DNA of 64,000 nt from JAEUOS01 sp965279115 (GTDB lineage Bacteria; Pseudomonadota; Gammaproteobacteria; Burkholderiales; JAEUOS01). The position numbers and the translations under genes were made by a program. Positions within the stretch are counted from its first letter, which is position 1; each line of letters begins with the position of its first letter. Below the pieces are notes generated by a model that was not told the DNA's origin, did not search any database, and was given only the letters and a program-made list of their open reading frames with translations. Below are positions 1 to 8,600 of the stretch, one piece after another. The stretch covers positions 1,178,001 through 1,242,000 of the forward strand of contig OZ257137.1 in the NCBI GenBank assembly GCA_965279115.1. The letters run 5' to 3'.

Positions 1-1771
1 GGGCCTCGGCGTCCTGCCGCAGGTCCTTGCGCAATTCCTTCAACTCCTTGCGGGTGGACAGCACGCGCTTCTTGAAGTTATCGAGTTCGGCCTGCTGCTC
101 GGGCGTGAGGATCTGCGCCGACTTGGCATCACCTGTGGGCTTCTGCAGTTTCTGCATCTTCTCGGTGGTCTGCTGCAGGTCGTCCTCCATGGCCTTGATC
201 TTGCCGAAGTACTGCTTTTGCGCGTTGGTCTCCATCTCGCGCACCACGGTGAGCGGACGGAAGATCGAGGTGCGGGTACGCAGGGTGGACAAATCGTCCC
301 CCGCGGCGGCCTGCTCCACCAGGCCTTGCGCGAAAGCGAGGTTGCCGTTGGAGGGCACCACCACGCGCTGGCCGAAGATGTTCTGGATTTCCACCGCCGC
401 GCCGTCGGCGAGCATGTCGGCATCGGCCACGATCACCACCGAATTGTCCGCCGCGCCTTCCTTCAGTTGCGCCGGCTCGGGTGCCTTCTTGGCGTCCTTG
501 CCGTCATCCTTCTTCGGCATGCCTTCCGGAACACCTTCAGGGAAGGCGGTCTTGAACTTGCCGGTCAGGCGCGCCGCCAGGGCCAGGCTCTTGTTGGACG
601 GCACGAAGCCCTTCATCGCCGTGTCGCCGGAAAGCGAGGCGACGATGCCGTCGACGAACATGTTGTTGGGCGAGGACTTCATCAGCTCGCTCACCTTCAG
701 GCCCGCCGCCGGCTTGATGTCGAACCCGCCGGAGAATGCCAGCAGCACGGTCTCGATCTGGCTGGTGGCCACATCGTCACGGTTCATCGCGGTGCGGTTG
801 AGCGTGAGGATGGTGGGCGTGAGACGCTGGCCCGCGCCGGAAGCGTAGGTGACGTCCGCCAGCGCCTTGCCGAGCTCCATGTTCACGCCCCAGGCCTTGA
901 ACAGGCGCGGCAGCGTGGACTGGCCAGGTTGGCCCTGGGCCATCGGCATCATCGGGTTGGGCTGCTGGTCGAAGTACATGTGCGGGTCGACAAAGGCTAT
1001 CAGCTTGCCGCCGCGCAGGACGAACTGGTCGAGCGCGTACTCGGTGCGATCGGAAATGTCGCGCGGGTGGATCAGGAGCAGGGTCTTGATCGCGGGATCG
1101 ATGGTCTCGGCGGTGATCGGGATGTTCTTCACCTCGAAATCCCGCTTGAGCTCACCAGCCAAAACCCACGGCTCGGTGGGCTGGCGCGACATCATGTTCA
1201 TCGGTGCGCCCATCACCGCCACCGCGCTCATCAGGCCGATGACCGGGCGCTCGGTGTTGGCCACACGGGCCACGGCGCGGATCAGGTCGTACTCGAGCAG
1301 GCGCTCGCGCTGCGGGTTGATGCCGGCGATGGCTTCCTTGCGGTCCAGGCGCGAGACCGTCAGGCCCATGTAGAACTGCTCGCCGGTGGTGAGCGTCTGC
1401 GGCTCGATGCCGTCGAGCTGCGCAGCGTCCTCCTCGTCGGAATCCGGCTTGGGGTTGTATTTCTCGATGATGATGTTGCCGCCGCTGGCGGCCTTGAATT
1501 CGCGCAGCAGGTCGTCGACGCGCTGGGCGAAGCTCTTCAGTTGCACCGGCATGGCGTTGTCGCCCTGCGAGATGTACAGGCGCACCTTGACCGGGCCATC
1601 AAGCTTGCCGAGGATCTTTTTCGTGCCTTCGGAGAGCGTGAAGAGCTTGCCGTCGGTGAGGTCGGCACGCACGGCCACGCGCGAGGCGAGGAAGTTGCCG
1701 GCCACCAGGAGCAGGAACAGGGCGATCAGCCCGGCCGCGGAATACAGGAGTGTGGATGACTTGTTGTTCAT
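1..1771 (-). CDS. GldG-like ABC transporter auxiliary protein (3' end outside window)
   Basis: 590 codons are visible from ATG at 1771, and the C-terminus lies beyond the left edge. The N-terminus has one membrane segment (about residues 8-28, LLYSAAGLIALFLLLVAG). It is followed by a large extracytoplasmic region with the GldG/DUF4350-like pattern: VKVRLYISQGDNAMP, then RPVIGLMSAVAVMG, and a stretch on 'TLLLIHPRDISD' and 'GGKLIAFVDPHM'. A coiled-coil-like, Lys/Glu/Gln-rich stretch follows near the visible end. In this family a further membrane helix normally ends the protein, which would be off-window. It starts 13 bases after the permease gene stop, so it is the third gene of an ABC-2 operon. 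GldG-type proteins outside Bacteroidetes have no settled substrate, so a gliding role should not be assumed. Confidence 0.85.
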   Translation of the reverse strand, partial: MNNKSSTLLYSAAGLIALFLLLVAGNFLASRVAVRADLTDGKLFTLSEGTKKILGKLDGPVKVRLYISQGDNAMPVQLKSFAQRVDDLLREFKAASGGNIIIEKYNPKPDSDEEDAAQLDGIEPQTLTTGEQFYMGLTVSRLDRKEAIAGINPQRERLLEYDLIRAVARVANTERPVIGLMSAVAVMGAPMNMMSRQPTEPWVLAGELKRDFEVKNIPITAETIDPAIKTLLLIHPRDISDRTEYALDQFVLRGGKLIAFVDPHMYFDQQPNPMMPMAQGQPGQSTLPRLFKAWGVNMELGKALADVTYASGAGQRLTPTILTLNRTAMNRDDVATSQIETVLLAFSGGFDIKPAAGLKVSELMKSSPNNMFVDGIVASLSGDTAMKGFVPSNKSLALAARLTGKFKTAFPEGVPEGMPKKDDGKDAKKAPEPAQLKEGAADNSVVIVADADMLADGAAVEIQNIFGQRVVVPSNGNLAFAQGLVEQAAAGDDLSTLRTRTSIFRPLTVVREMETNAQKQYFGKIKAMEDDLQQTTEKMQKLQKPTGDAKSAQILTPEQQAELDNFKKRVLSTRKELKELRKDLRQDAEA

Positions 1772-1784
1772 GATGACCAGTTCC

Positions 1785-2531
1785 TCAGGAGCGGCGATTG
1801 CGGATCACGAGCGCCGTGGCGAACAGCGCGAACCCGGTGACCGAGAGGAAGAAAAGGAGGTCGCGCGAATCGATCACGCCCTTCTGGAAGCCGTCGAAAT
1901 GCGTCATCACCGAGAAGGCGGCGACGGTTTCGATCACCGCCGGGTTGGCCCAGCGGGTAAGCATGTCGGTCACCGGATTGAAGCCAGCGAGGATCAGGAA
2001 CAGGCACAGCACCACCGCGAGGATGAAGGCCACCACCTGGTTGCGTGTCAATGCGGAGGTCAGGCCGGCGATCGAGAGGTATGCCCCCGCCAGGAAGAAG
2101 CTTCCGAGGTAGCCGGTGATGATCTGGCCGTTGTCGGGATCACCCAGCCAGTTCACGGTGAACACCACCGGAAAGGTCAGCGCCAGACCGATGGCGAGAA
2201 AAAACCACGACGCAAGGAATTTGCCGACGATCGCTTCCCACGCATTGACCGGCATCGTCAGCAGGAGCTCGATGGTGCCCGAACGGCGCTCCTCCGACCA
2301 CAGACGCATGCCCACCGCGGGCACCAACACGAGGTAGAGCCACGGGTGCCAGGTGAAGAACGATGCCAGGCTGGCTTCGCCACGTTCGAAAAAGCTGCCT
2401 ACGGTGAAGGTGAAAAAGCCCGTCAGCAAAAGGAAGATCACCAGGAATACGTAAGCCACCGGCGAGCCGAAATAGGACACGGTCTCGCGCTTGGCGATGG
2501 CCCGGATGTTGGCTATGGATTGCGGATTCAT
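1785..2531 (-). CDS. ABC-2 type transporter permease (GldF-like)
   Basis: 248 residues with six hydrophobic segments, starting with a cytoplasmic N-terminus (MNPQSIANIRAIAKRE) and a first helix around YVFLVIFLLLTGFF. The motif RLWSEERRSGTIELLLTMPV (about residues 78-97) is the hallmark of ABC-2/GldF permeases (E-x-R-x-G-T-x-E-x-L-L-T-x-P). It overlaps the upstream ATPase gene by 4 bases (ATGA), which implies translational coupling. With the ATPase and GldG-like protein it forms a three-gene exporter of unknown substrate. Confidence 0.9.
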   Translation of the reverse strand: MNPQSIANIRAIAKRETVSYFGSPVAYVFLVIFLLLTGFFTFTVGSFFERGEASLASFFTWHPWLYLVLVPAVGMRLWSEERRSGTIELLLTMPVNAWEAIVGKFLASWFFLAIGLALTFPVVFTVNWLGDPDNGQIITGYLGSFFLAGAYLSIAGLTSALTRNQVVAFILAVVLCLFLILAGFNPVTDMLTRWANPAVIETVAAFSVMTHFDGFQKGVIDSRDLLFFLSVTGFALFATALVIRNRRS

Positions 2532-3481
2532 TTTTTCACCGTATCGGGCAGTGTGAGTTTGCGGAACACCTCGTCGAGATGGCCTTCTTCGGTGCGCAGT
2601 TGTTCGATGCGCCAGTTTTCACGCTCCGCCAGTTCGATCACCGCACGCGCCAGCAGCGGCGCCGCGGTCTTGTCGCGCGGGTAAGCACGCACTGCGTCGG
2701 CACCGGCTGCCGGAATGGCCTCGCAGCGCGCCACGTCGGGCAGTTCTGCCAGCTTGTTGGCCACCAGCGCCGCATCCACGCCGCGGGCGGCCAGCGTCAC
2801 CGCGCCGGCGGCCTCCGACATGGCCTTCAGTTCACCCGGCGTGCCGTTGGCGACGATGCGGCCGCGGTCGATGATGATGGCGCGGGTGCAGGCGGCATCG
2901 ACTTCTTCGAGGATATGGGTGGAGAAGATCACCGCCTTGGTCCGGCCCATCTCGCGGATCAGGTTGCGCACTTCATGTTTCTGGTTGGGGTCCAGACCGT
3001 CGGTCGGCTCGTCCATGATCAGCACTTCAGGGTCATGGATCAGTGCCTGGGCCAGGCAGGTCCGATGACGATAGCCCTTGGACAAGGTGTCGATCGACTG
3101 GTACAGCACGTTTTCCAGGAAGCACAGGTCGACCACGCGATTGACAGCGCGCTTCCTCGCATCGCCGGTGATACCGCGCAATTCCGCCACGAAGGTCAGG
3201 AAGCCGTTGACGGTCATGTCGCCATAGGATGCGGCGCTCTCGGGCAGGTAACCCATCAGGCGCTTGGCGGCCAGCGGCTCGGACACCACATAGTGCCCGC
3301 CGACGCTGACGCGACCGAAAGTCGGCGGGAGGAAGCCTGTGATCATTCGCATGGTGGTGGATTTGCCGGCGCCGTTGGGGCCCAGGAAACCCAGCACCTC
3401 GCCGCGCTCGACGTTGAAGGACAGGTTGTCCACCACCGTGTTGCGACCAAAGGTTTTGGTCAGGTTTTCAATTCGTATCAT
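2528..3481 (-). CDS. ABC transporter ATPase (GldA-like)
   Basis: 317 residues. A 42-codon N-terminal extension is open in frame, but the start MIRIENLTKTFGRN at 3481 aligns with the normal beginning of the nucleotide-binding domain and is preferred. Visible motifs are Walker A GPNGAGKST, a slightly off-consensus signature LSKGYRHR, Walker B LIMDEPTDGLDP and switch STHILEEV. A C-terminal domain of about 90 residues follows, as in drug/ABC-2 type ATPases. First gene of the minus-strand operon ATPase-permease-GldG. Cytoplasmic; couples ATP hydrolysis to the 248-residue permease. Confidence 0.92.
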   Translation of the reverse strand: MIRIENLTKTFGRNTVVDNLSFNVERGEVLGFLGPNGAGKSTTMRMITGFLPPTFGRVSVGGHYVVSEPLAAKRLMGYLPESAASYGDMTVNGFLTFVAELRGITGDARKRAVNRVVDLCFLENVLYQSIDTLSKGYRHRTCLAQALIHDPEVLIMDEPTDGLDPNQKHEVRNLIREMGRTKAVIFSTHILEEVDAACTRAIIIDRGRIVANGTPGELKAMSEAAGAVTLAARGVDAALVANKLAELPDVARCEAIPAAGADAVRAYPRDKTAAPLLARAVIELAERENWRIEQLRTEEGHLDEVFRKLTLPDTVKK

Positions 3482-3774
3482 GCGATCGCCATGGTTTTGT
3501 TGTAGTCGCCTTCGGGCCATTCGACAAAAGGCCGCGAGCGAAAATCGGGGCGGACAAGTGTATTTCAAGAGGTCAGGGCGGTTATGGAAAACCCTGACGG
3601 ACCACACGACGGGTTGCCGCCGCGCAAACCCTCAATTATGGGCTAGTTTGGTGCAACCGGTCCAAGAGCGGTCCGCACGCAACAGCGGCGGCCGTATGGT
3701 CGGGCTGGAAAGCACGGATACCTTCAGCTTTCAAGGATTAACAATTCCGCCCCCCCGGGAAGGGCCGCGCTGCC
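3482..3774. other. Intergenic region between divergent units
   Basis: About 290 bases lie between the ATPase start codon and the -10-like element of the riboswitch gene. I see no convincing coding sequence on either strand. It should hold the promoter of the minus-strand ABC operon, but I could not pick a clear -35/-10 pair. Short C- and G-runs occur near 3750-3760. Confidence 0.5.
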
Positions 3775-3780
3775 TAGAAT
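3775..3780 (+). promoter_or_regulatory. Candidate -10 element ahead of c-di-GMP riboswitch
   Basis: TAGAAT matches the sigma-70 -10 consensus at 5 of 6 bases and sits 7-12 bases before the aptamer. No good -35 hexamer is found 16-18 bases upstream, so the promoter may be weak or activator-dependent. The implied transcript start near 3786 would place the riboswitch at the very 5' end of the RNA. Confidence 0.4.
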
Positions 3781-3786
3781 CCGGGC

Positions 3787-3884
3787 CTTCCATTCAAGGC
3801 AAAGCCGGCGAAAGCTGGTGACGCAAAGCTTCCGGGCTAACGGATTCCGACCAGGAATCCCAGGCCAGCGGGGCCGCCACCCGG
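3787..3884 (+). promoter_or_regulatory. Cyclic di-GMP-I (GEMM) riboswitch aptamer
   Basis: Family landmarks appear in the right order. GGCAAA is at 3798-3803. A 5-bp stem CCGGC/GCTGG is closed by a GAAA tetraloop (3805-3818), then GACGCAAAGC at 3820-3829. CCGGGCTAA at 3832-3840 is the tetraloop-receptor side. A perfect 7-bp hairpin GGATTCC-GACCA-GGAATCC spans 3842-3860, and CAGGCCAGCGGGGCCGCC follows. The base that aligns with the ligand-contacting G20 of the Vc2 aptamer (3798) is G, as in c-di-GMP rather than cGAMP binders; this is my hand alignment. It lies 70 bases ahead of the GTG of a small exported protein. Confidence 0.9.
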
Positions 3885-3921
3885 GAGCCGGTGAACCAGG
3901 CCCCGCCGTGCGCAGTCGCTT

Positions 3922-3948
3922 GTCCTTGAAGCCATTCATTCCAAGGAC
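3922..3948 (+). promoter_or_regulatory. RBS-sequestering hairpin, probable riboswitch expression platform
   Basis: GTCCTTG (3922-3928) is the perfect complement of CAAGGAC (3942-3948), with a 13-base loop. The 3' arm contains the ribosome binding site AAGGA of the gene starting GTG at 3954. Pairing would hide the RBS, so the aptamer just upstream can plausibly control translation. No U-run follows, so it does not look like a terminator. Confidence 0.7.
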
Positions 3949-3953
3949 CAGAC

Positions 3954-4301
3954 GTGCGCAAGACCTCCCTCCCTTCCATCGCGGCCACCATCAACCTGCT
4001 GGCGCTGGCCAGTGGCGCAGCGCATGCCGGCTGCGCGCTGATGCAACCGGCCGACAACCAACTGGTGATCACGGTCACCGCGGGTCCGCCATGCGACCCG
4101 GCCGTCATGCGCGACAGCCTGCGCTATGCCATCCTGATGAGCGAATCGGCAGGGTTCGCGCGCCTCGGCCGCTTGCCGAGCGGCGCCTTCGCCAACCAGC
4201 AACGCACCACCAGCAGCAACCTGTTCAAGCTCGGTATGGCGCCGTCGGCCACGCCGCCGCCCACCCGTTTTGTGATGCCGGCCATGGTGCCTGCCAAGTA
4301 A
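3954..4301 (+). CDS. Small exported protein of unknown function under c-di-GMP riboswitch
   Basis: 115 residues, GTG start chosen because AAGGA lies 6 bases upstream and a clear signal peptide follows (basic MRKTSLPS, hydrophobic IAATINLLALASGAAHA, cleavage after AHA near residue 25). The mature part is about 90 residues with two cysteines (GCALMQ and PPCDPA) that could form a disulfide. It ends in a Pro/Met-rich tail (TPPPTRFVMPAMVPAK). I recognise no domain. Genes directly behind c-di-GMP-I riboswitches often encode extracellular matrix, adhesion or motility functions, so a biofilm-related role is a reasonable inference but not shown. Confidence 0.75.
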   Translation: MRKTSLPSIAATINLLALASGAAHAGCALMQPADNQLVITVTAGPPCDPAVMRDSLRYAILMSESAGFARLGRLPSGAFANQQRTTSSNLFKLGMAPSATPPPTRFVMPAMVPAK

Positions 4302-4314
4302 GGCGCCGGACGTT

Positions 4315-4812
4315 CTAGTAGATCCCTGCCGCCAGTCCCGCCGCCAGCAATGCGCCGACTTCCTCGCAACGCGCGATGTCCGCTAGCGCGATGGCTTTCG
4401 GTGCCGCGATCGACGCCGGCGTTTGCGCGTGCGTGCAGACGATCGTCGGCGCGCACACGGCCTTCAGGCGCCAGCCCGTGGCAATCCGTTCCATTTGCCG
4501 GGCCGCCCCCTGGCCATCGCTGCCGGCGCAAACCAGGGCGGCGTATGCGCGACCGTTGATGCGGTCAAGCGCGGCGTAGTAGGTGCGGTCGAAAAAATCC
4601 TTCATGAGGCCGGTCATCGAGGCCAGGTTCTCCGGTGTTGCAAAGACGTAGGCATCGGCGGAAAGCACTTCCGCAGGGCCGGCGTTGGGGGCCTCGAGTA
4701 TGCGTACCGCGACTTCGCCGCTCGAGGCGGCACCCCGCGCTACCGCCTGCGCCATCTGTCGCGTGCCGCCGGTGCTGGAGTGATAGACGATCAGCAGGGT
4801 CTTCATCTGCAC
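4315..4812 (-). CDS. Flavodoxin/NADPH-dependent FMN reductase-like protein
   Basis: 165 residues. N-terminal beta strand and FMN phosphate loop LLIVYHSSTGGTRQMA (about residues 5-20) is the flavodoxin fold signature (T/S-x-T-G-x-T). A second flavin-contacting segment, FATPENLASMTGLMKDFFDRTYY, resembles the 'P-x-Y-x-x-x-x-x-x-x-K-x-F-x-D-R' stretch of WrbA/FMN reductases. A start at the third codon (MKTLLIVY) is equally possible. Cytoplasmic electron carrier or quinone/azo reductase by family. Its tail faces the small exported protein; its head faces the enoyl-CoA hydratase. Confidence 0.8.
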   Translation of the reverse strand: MQMKTLLIVYHSSTGGTRQMAQAVARGAASSGEVAVRILEAPNAGPAEVLSADAYVFATPENLASMTGLMKDFFDRTYYAALDRINGRAYAALVCAGSDGQGAARQMERIATGWRLKAVCAPTIVCTHAQTPASIAAPKAIALADIARCEEVGALLAAGLAAGIY

Positions 4813-4936
4813 GATTATCTCCGCAGCGGATCATCGAATACACTTTTGCATCCGCGGGCAGACCAAAGCGCCCTCTCCCCAAGCCCAAGCGCCGGCTTCA
4901 TTCCAGCGCGGTATCCCGACACTGAAAGTTTTCTCC

Positions 4937-5719
4937 GTGAACAACGAACTGATCATCGAAACCCGTGACGGCATCGCGCATGTCACCCTCAACCGCCCGC
5001 AAGCGCGCAACGCCCTCACCTACGCGATGTACGAAGGCCTGGCGGCCTACTCGCAACAGATCGCCAAGGATCCGGCCGTCAAGGTGCTGGTCATCCGCGG
5101 CGCCGGCGACAAGGCCTTCGCCGCCGGCACCGACATCTCGCAGTTTCTCGAATTCACCAGCGGCGAGGATGGCATCGCCTATGAAGAGCGGCTGGGCGCC
5201 TGCCTTGAGGTCGTGGAGCGCTGCCCCAAGCCGGTGATCGCCGCAATCGACGGCGCCTGCACCGGCGGCGGCGCCGCGATCGCCTCGGTGTGCGACCTGC
5301 GGGTGGCCACGCGCGCCTCCAAAATCGGCTTTCCGGTCGCACGCACGCTGGGCAACTGCCTGTCGGTCAAGAACCTGGCGCGCATGTCGGCCCTGATTGG
5401 CCAATCGCGGGTGACAGAGCTGATGTTCACCGCGCGCCTGGTGAGCGCCGAGGAAGGCGCTGCCATCGGTTTTCTGCATGAAGTCGTCGACGACGGCGCC
5501 GCGCTCACCGCACGTGTTGCCGAGCTCGCACAATCCGTCGCCAGCCTCGCGCCGCTGACGCTCGCTGCCACCAAGGAGCAACTGCGGCGCCTGCGCGAAG
5601 GCATGCTCTCGCACGTCGAGGACGACGACATGGTGCGCATGTGCTTCGGCAGCGAGGACTTCAGGAACGGCGTCAAGTCCTTCGTCGGGCGCAAACCGCC
5701 GGTATGGACAGGCCGCTGA
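4937..5719 (+). CDS. Enoyl-CoA hydratase/isomerase family protein
   Basis: 260 residues, the usual crotonase length. It begins with LIIETRDGIAHVTLNRPQARNAL. The oxyanion-hole segments are FAAGTDISQF (about residues 60-69) and the glycine-rich GACTGGGAAIASVCDLRVA (about 103-121). Expected reaction is hydration or isomerisation of an enoyl-CoA; the catalytic glutamates of classical hydratases are not obvious, so the exact chemistry is open. It is convergent with a hydroxyacyl-CoA dehydrogenase gene (34 bases between stops), which would be the next beta-oxidation step, but they are not one operon. Confidence 0.9.
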   Translation: MNNELIIETRDGIAHVTLNRPQARNALTYAMYEGLAAYSQQIAKDPAVKVLVIRGAGDKAFAAGTDISQFLEFTSGEDGIAYEERLGACLEVVERCPKPVIAAIDGACTGGGAAIASVCDLRVATRASKIGFPVARTLGNCLSVKNLARMSALIGQSRVTELMFTARLVSAEEGAAIGFLHEVVDDGAALTARVAELAQSVASLAPLTLAATKEQLRRLREGMLSHVEDDDMVRMCFGSEDFRNGVKSFVGRKPPVWTGR

Positions 5720-5753
5720 ATCTCACAAAAAGCGGCCGCGCGCGGCACCGGCG

Positions 5754-6689
5754 TCAGCCCTGGTCGGCATCCCGCTTGTGCGCCATCAGCGCCATCAGGC
5801 GCCGGTCGCGCCATGCGGCGCGCGCCTCGAGCTGATCTTCGCCCAACACCGTGCGTCGCTCCGCCTCGATACGCCGGATGGTTTCGGCGTCCCAGGCAAA
5901 GGGCACGTGCGACTGCGCCAGTGAGATGTTCGAGGCGCCAAAACGTGCGGCGTAGTCCGCGACGCCCTTGGGCGCATTGAGATCGATGGTCTCGAAAGGC
6001 CCCATGAAGCTCCAGCGCAGCGCAAGTCCTTCCTTCAGGACCTTGTCGATGTCTTCCGCCGAGGCCAGGCCCTGCGCATAGAGGTTGAAGCATTCGTTCA
6101 GGACCGCGCCCTGCACCCGGTTGAGCAGGAAACCATGGATCTCGCGTGTCAGGGTGACCGGCTCCTGGTGCGCTCCGGCATAGAGGGCGCGGGCACGTGC
6201 CAGCGCCTCGGGATTGGTCCACGGCGCGGGGCATAACTCCACCAACGGAATCAGGTAAGGCGGATTGGTGGGGTGTGCCACCAGGCAGCGGCCCCGCCCG
6301 GCCAGGTTTTCGGTGTACTGCGAGGCCGGAATCCAGGAGGTGGAACTGGCGATGATGCAGTCCGGCGGCGCGAGTGGGTCGAGCTGGGCGAAAATTTCCT
6401 GCTTGGCGGCGAGGGTTTCACGCACGTTTTCCTGCACCAGGGCGGCGTCCTTCAACGTCGCCGCCAGCGAGGTCTCGCAGGTAATGCGGGCCAGCACCTT
6501 TCCCGGCGCCTCCTCGATGAGGCCGAATTCCTTCAAGTCGCCAAGACGCTCGCCGATCAGTACATGCGTGCGCGAAAGCGCCGCTGCATCCACGTCTGTC
6601 ATCGCCACCGGATGCCCGGCGCGCGCGAACACGATGGCCCAGGCGCGGCCTATCAGGCCGGCGCCGACTATGGCGATTTTCTGCTTCAT
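5754..6689 (-). CDS. 3-hydroxyacyl-CoA dehydrogenase family (lambda-crystallin/L-gulonate dehydrogenase-like)
   Basis: 311 residues, single HCDH module without a fused hydratase. NAD-binding motif GAGLIGRAWA is at residues 8-17. The catalytic His region is CLVAHPTNPPYLIPLVELCP, the P-P-Y-L-P-L-V-E form typical of lambda-crystallin-type dehydrogenases rather than classical FadB (which has H-F-F-N-P). C-terminal HCDH helix domain includes HGFLLNRVQGAVLNE. Substrate is probably a hydroxy acid or a short hydroxyacyl compound. The start has weak RBS support but begins exactly at the Rossmann fold. Confidence 0.88.
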   Translation of the reverse strand: MKQKIAIVGAGLIGRAWAIVFARAGHPVAMTDVDAAALSRTHVLIGERLGDLKEFGLIEEAPGKVLARITCETSLAATLKDAALVQENVRETLAAKQEIFAQLDPLAPPDCIIASSTSWIPASQYTENLAGRGRCLVAHPTNPPYLIPLVELCPAPWTNPEALARARALYAGAHQEPVTLTREIHGFLLNRVQGAVLNECFNLYAQGLASAEDIDKVLKEGLALRWSFMGPFETIDLNAPKGVADYAARFGASNISLAQSHVPFAWDAETIRRIEAERRTVLGEDQLEARAAWRDRRLMALMAHKRDADQG

Positions 6690-6962
6690 TGATGCTCCCG
6701 GTCAAAGGCTGCGGGTTGCTTCAAGGATGTGCATCACGGCGAAGCGCTGTGACGGCCGCGCAACGACGACACTTTTCCGAAAACATGACGTTTATCAGGC
6801 CACCACCCATTTACGGCGGCTTCAGGCGGCGGCGGATTATAGACCCGGGAACTGCCCTGCTTTAGACTTCGAACCTGAACCGCCGGCGGGAGTAAGACAT
6901 GTACGCGCTTTCGCTGAAACGGGATTGGTATAGCCACGCAAAGTGGCAGGGGGATTTTCCTT

Positions 6963-8600
6963 GTGACACCCGCCGGGTTGCCACAGAACGAGGCCGCTCG
7001 CCTACGAGCACTGGACAGCTTCGAGATTCTCGACACACTGCCAGAGGCCGCGTACGACGATATAACACTACTTGCGTCACGGATTTGTGGTACGCCGATT
7101 GCCCTGATCTCCCTAGTCGACCGCGACCGCCAGTGGTTCAAGTCGAAAGTCGGGCTCGCGGCCCCTGAAACGCCGCGCGATCTGGCGTTTTGCGCGCATG
7201 CGATTCTCCGACCGGATAATGCACTGGTCGTGAACGACACGCATCTCGACGAGCGATTTCGCGACAACCCGCTGGTCACCGAAGATCCCTCCATCCGCTT
7301 CTACGCAGGCACACCGATCGTCACCGAAGATGGTTTCGCGCTTGGGACGGTCTGCGCGATCGACCGCGCGCCCCGCCACCTCGACGACACGCAGATTGCC
7401 GCCTTGCACTCCCTGGCGCGCCTCGCCGGTGCGTTGCTCGAACGCGGACGACTTGCAAAAGCCGAAGCCAGGCGTGTGCTCGAAGAAAAGAACCGCGAAC
7501 TGGAGTACCTGCTGGCATTGAACGACCAGGGCATCGACCAGAAATCCTTTGTGGATACCGACTACCGGTTTCGCTATGTCAACCAGACTTTCCTGGAATA
7601 CGCGGGGCAGGATCGCGCCGCAGTGATTGGAAAGCCCATGTCCGCCATTTTTGGAAGGGCGCGATTCGAAAATGAAATAAAACCGCTGATTGATCGCGTG
7701 CTGGCCGGCGAGAAGATAAGGCTCAAATCTGTCATCGACTACCCCGTGCACGGAAAACGCAACCTTGACACGGTTTCACACCCGATCTACGACGATGAGG
7801 GCAAGCTGCTCGGGGCGATCCTGAGCACACTCGATGTCACGGAAACGATGGCGCAGGAGATGAGGCTCGCACACACGATCGAGGGGCTTGAGGAGAAAAC
7901 CCTGGCCCAGCAGAAATTCATTCACATCCTTTCGCACGACCTGAAAGAGCCGATCAACACCATTGTCAATTTCTCTTCGCTCCTCGCCGGTACGGAGTCG
8001 GTGACAATGACGCCACGCGAACGCGATTTTGCCAATCGAATCCTCAATGGCGGCAACCGCATGAAGTCGCTGCTTGATGACCTTCTTGAACTTGTGCGTC
8101 TTGAAAACGCAAATCTGTCAATGGGCACCGTTGACCTTCAGACGTTGATGGTAGAAGTCAGGCAGGATCTCGCCGATTCCCTGCAGCGCGCCAACGCCCG
8201 CGTCGAAGTGGCACCGCTACCGACCGTCTTTGCGGAACGGCATCTGCTGCGAGTGCTCCTGCAGAATCTGGTTTCGAACGGAATCAAGTTTTTCCGACCC
8301 GGCATCACGCCGCTGGTGTCGGTCGACGCGATCGGAGTGCCGGGCGGGCATGAAATTCGCGTTGCGGACAACGGGATCGGCGTGCCTGGCGACCAACTTG
8401 AAAACATCTTCGACATGTTCAGACGTCTGCATTCGCGCAAGGCCTATGAGGGCACCGGCCTGGGACTTGCCACTTGTCGGCGCATCGCTGAATTGCATGG
8501 CGGCCGCATATGGGCCACATCTACACAAGGGCAAGGAACTTGCCTGCACCTGTTCCTTCCGGCAAATACCATTGCCTCCGGAAAGAAGGATACCGAATGA
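6963..8600 (+). CDS. GAF-PAS sensor histidine kinase
   Basis: 545 residues; the GTG start has a purine-rich AGGGGGA about 10 bases upstream. A GAF domain spans about residues 10-165 (begins NEAARLRALDSFEILDTLPE, the cyanobacterial/bacterial GAF-kinase form). A PAS domain spans about 185-300 (DTDYRFRYVNQTFLEYAG, then VIDYPVHGKRNL). HisKA has phospho-acceptor His325 in HILSHDLKEPI. The HATPase domain shows N-box NLVSNGIKFF, G1 DNGIGV and G2 GTGLGLATCRRI. No membrane helices, so soluble. Overlaps the next gene (ATGA), a receiver-only regulator that is almost certainly its partner. Confidence 0.93.
   Translation: MTPAGLPQNEAARLRALDSFEILDTLPEAAYDDITLLASRICGTPIALISLVDRDRQWFKSKVGLAAPETPRDLAFCAHAILRPDNALVVNDTHLDERFRDNPLVTEDPSIRFYAGTPIVTEDGFALGTVCAIDRAPRHLDDTQIAALHSLARLAGALLERGRLAKAEARRVLEEKNRELEYLLALNDQGIDQKSFVDTDYRFRYVNQTFLEYAGQDRAAVIGKPMSAIFGRARFENEIKPLIDRVLAGEKIRLKSVIDYPVHGKRNLDTVSHPIYDDEGKLLGAILSTLDVTETMAQEMRLAHTIEGLEEKTLAQQKFIHILSHDLKEPINTIVNFSSLLAGTESVTMTPRERDFANRILNGGNRMKSLLDDLLELVRLENANLSMGTVDLQTLMVEVRQDLADSLQRANARVEVAPLPTVFAERHLLRVLLQNLVSNGIKFFRPGITPLVSVDAIGVPGGHEIRVADNGIGVPGDQLENIFDMFRRLHSRKAYEGTGLGLATCRRIAELHGGRIWATSTQGQGTCLHLFLPANTIASGKKDTE

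Noticed and set aside
218..1759. Plus-strand open frame of about 510 codons
   Set aside because: Shadow of the GldG-like gene on the minus strand, whose translation shows real family motifs.
3794..4108. Minus-strand frame of 104 codons across the riboswitch
   Set aside because: Overlaps the conserved aptamer and the signal-peptide gene on the other strand; no RBS or domain.
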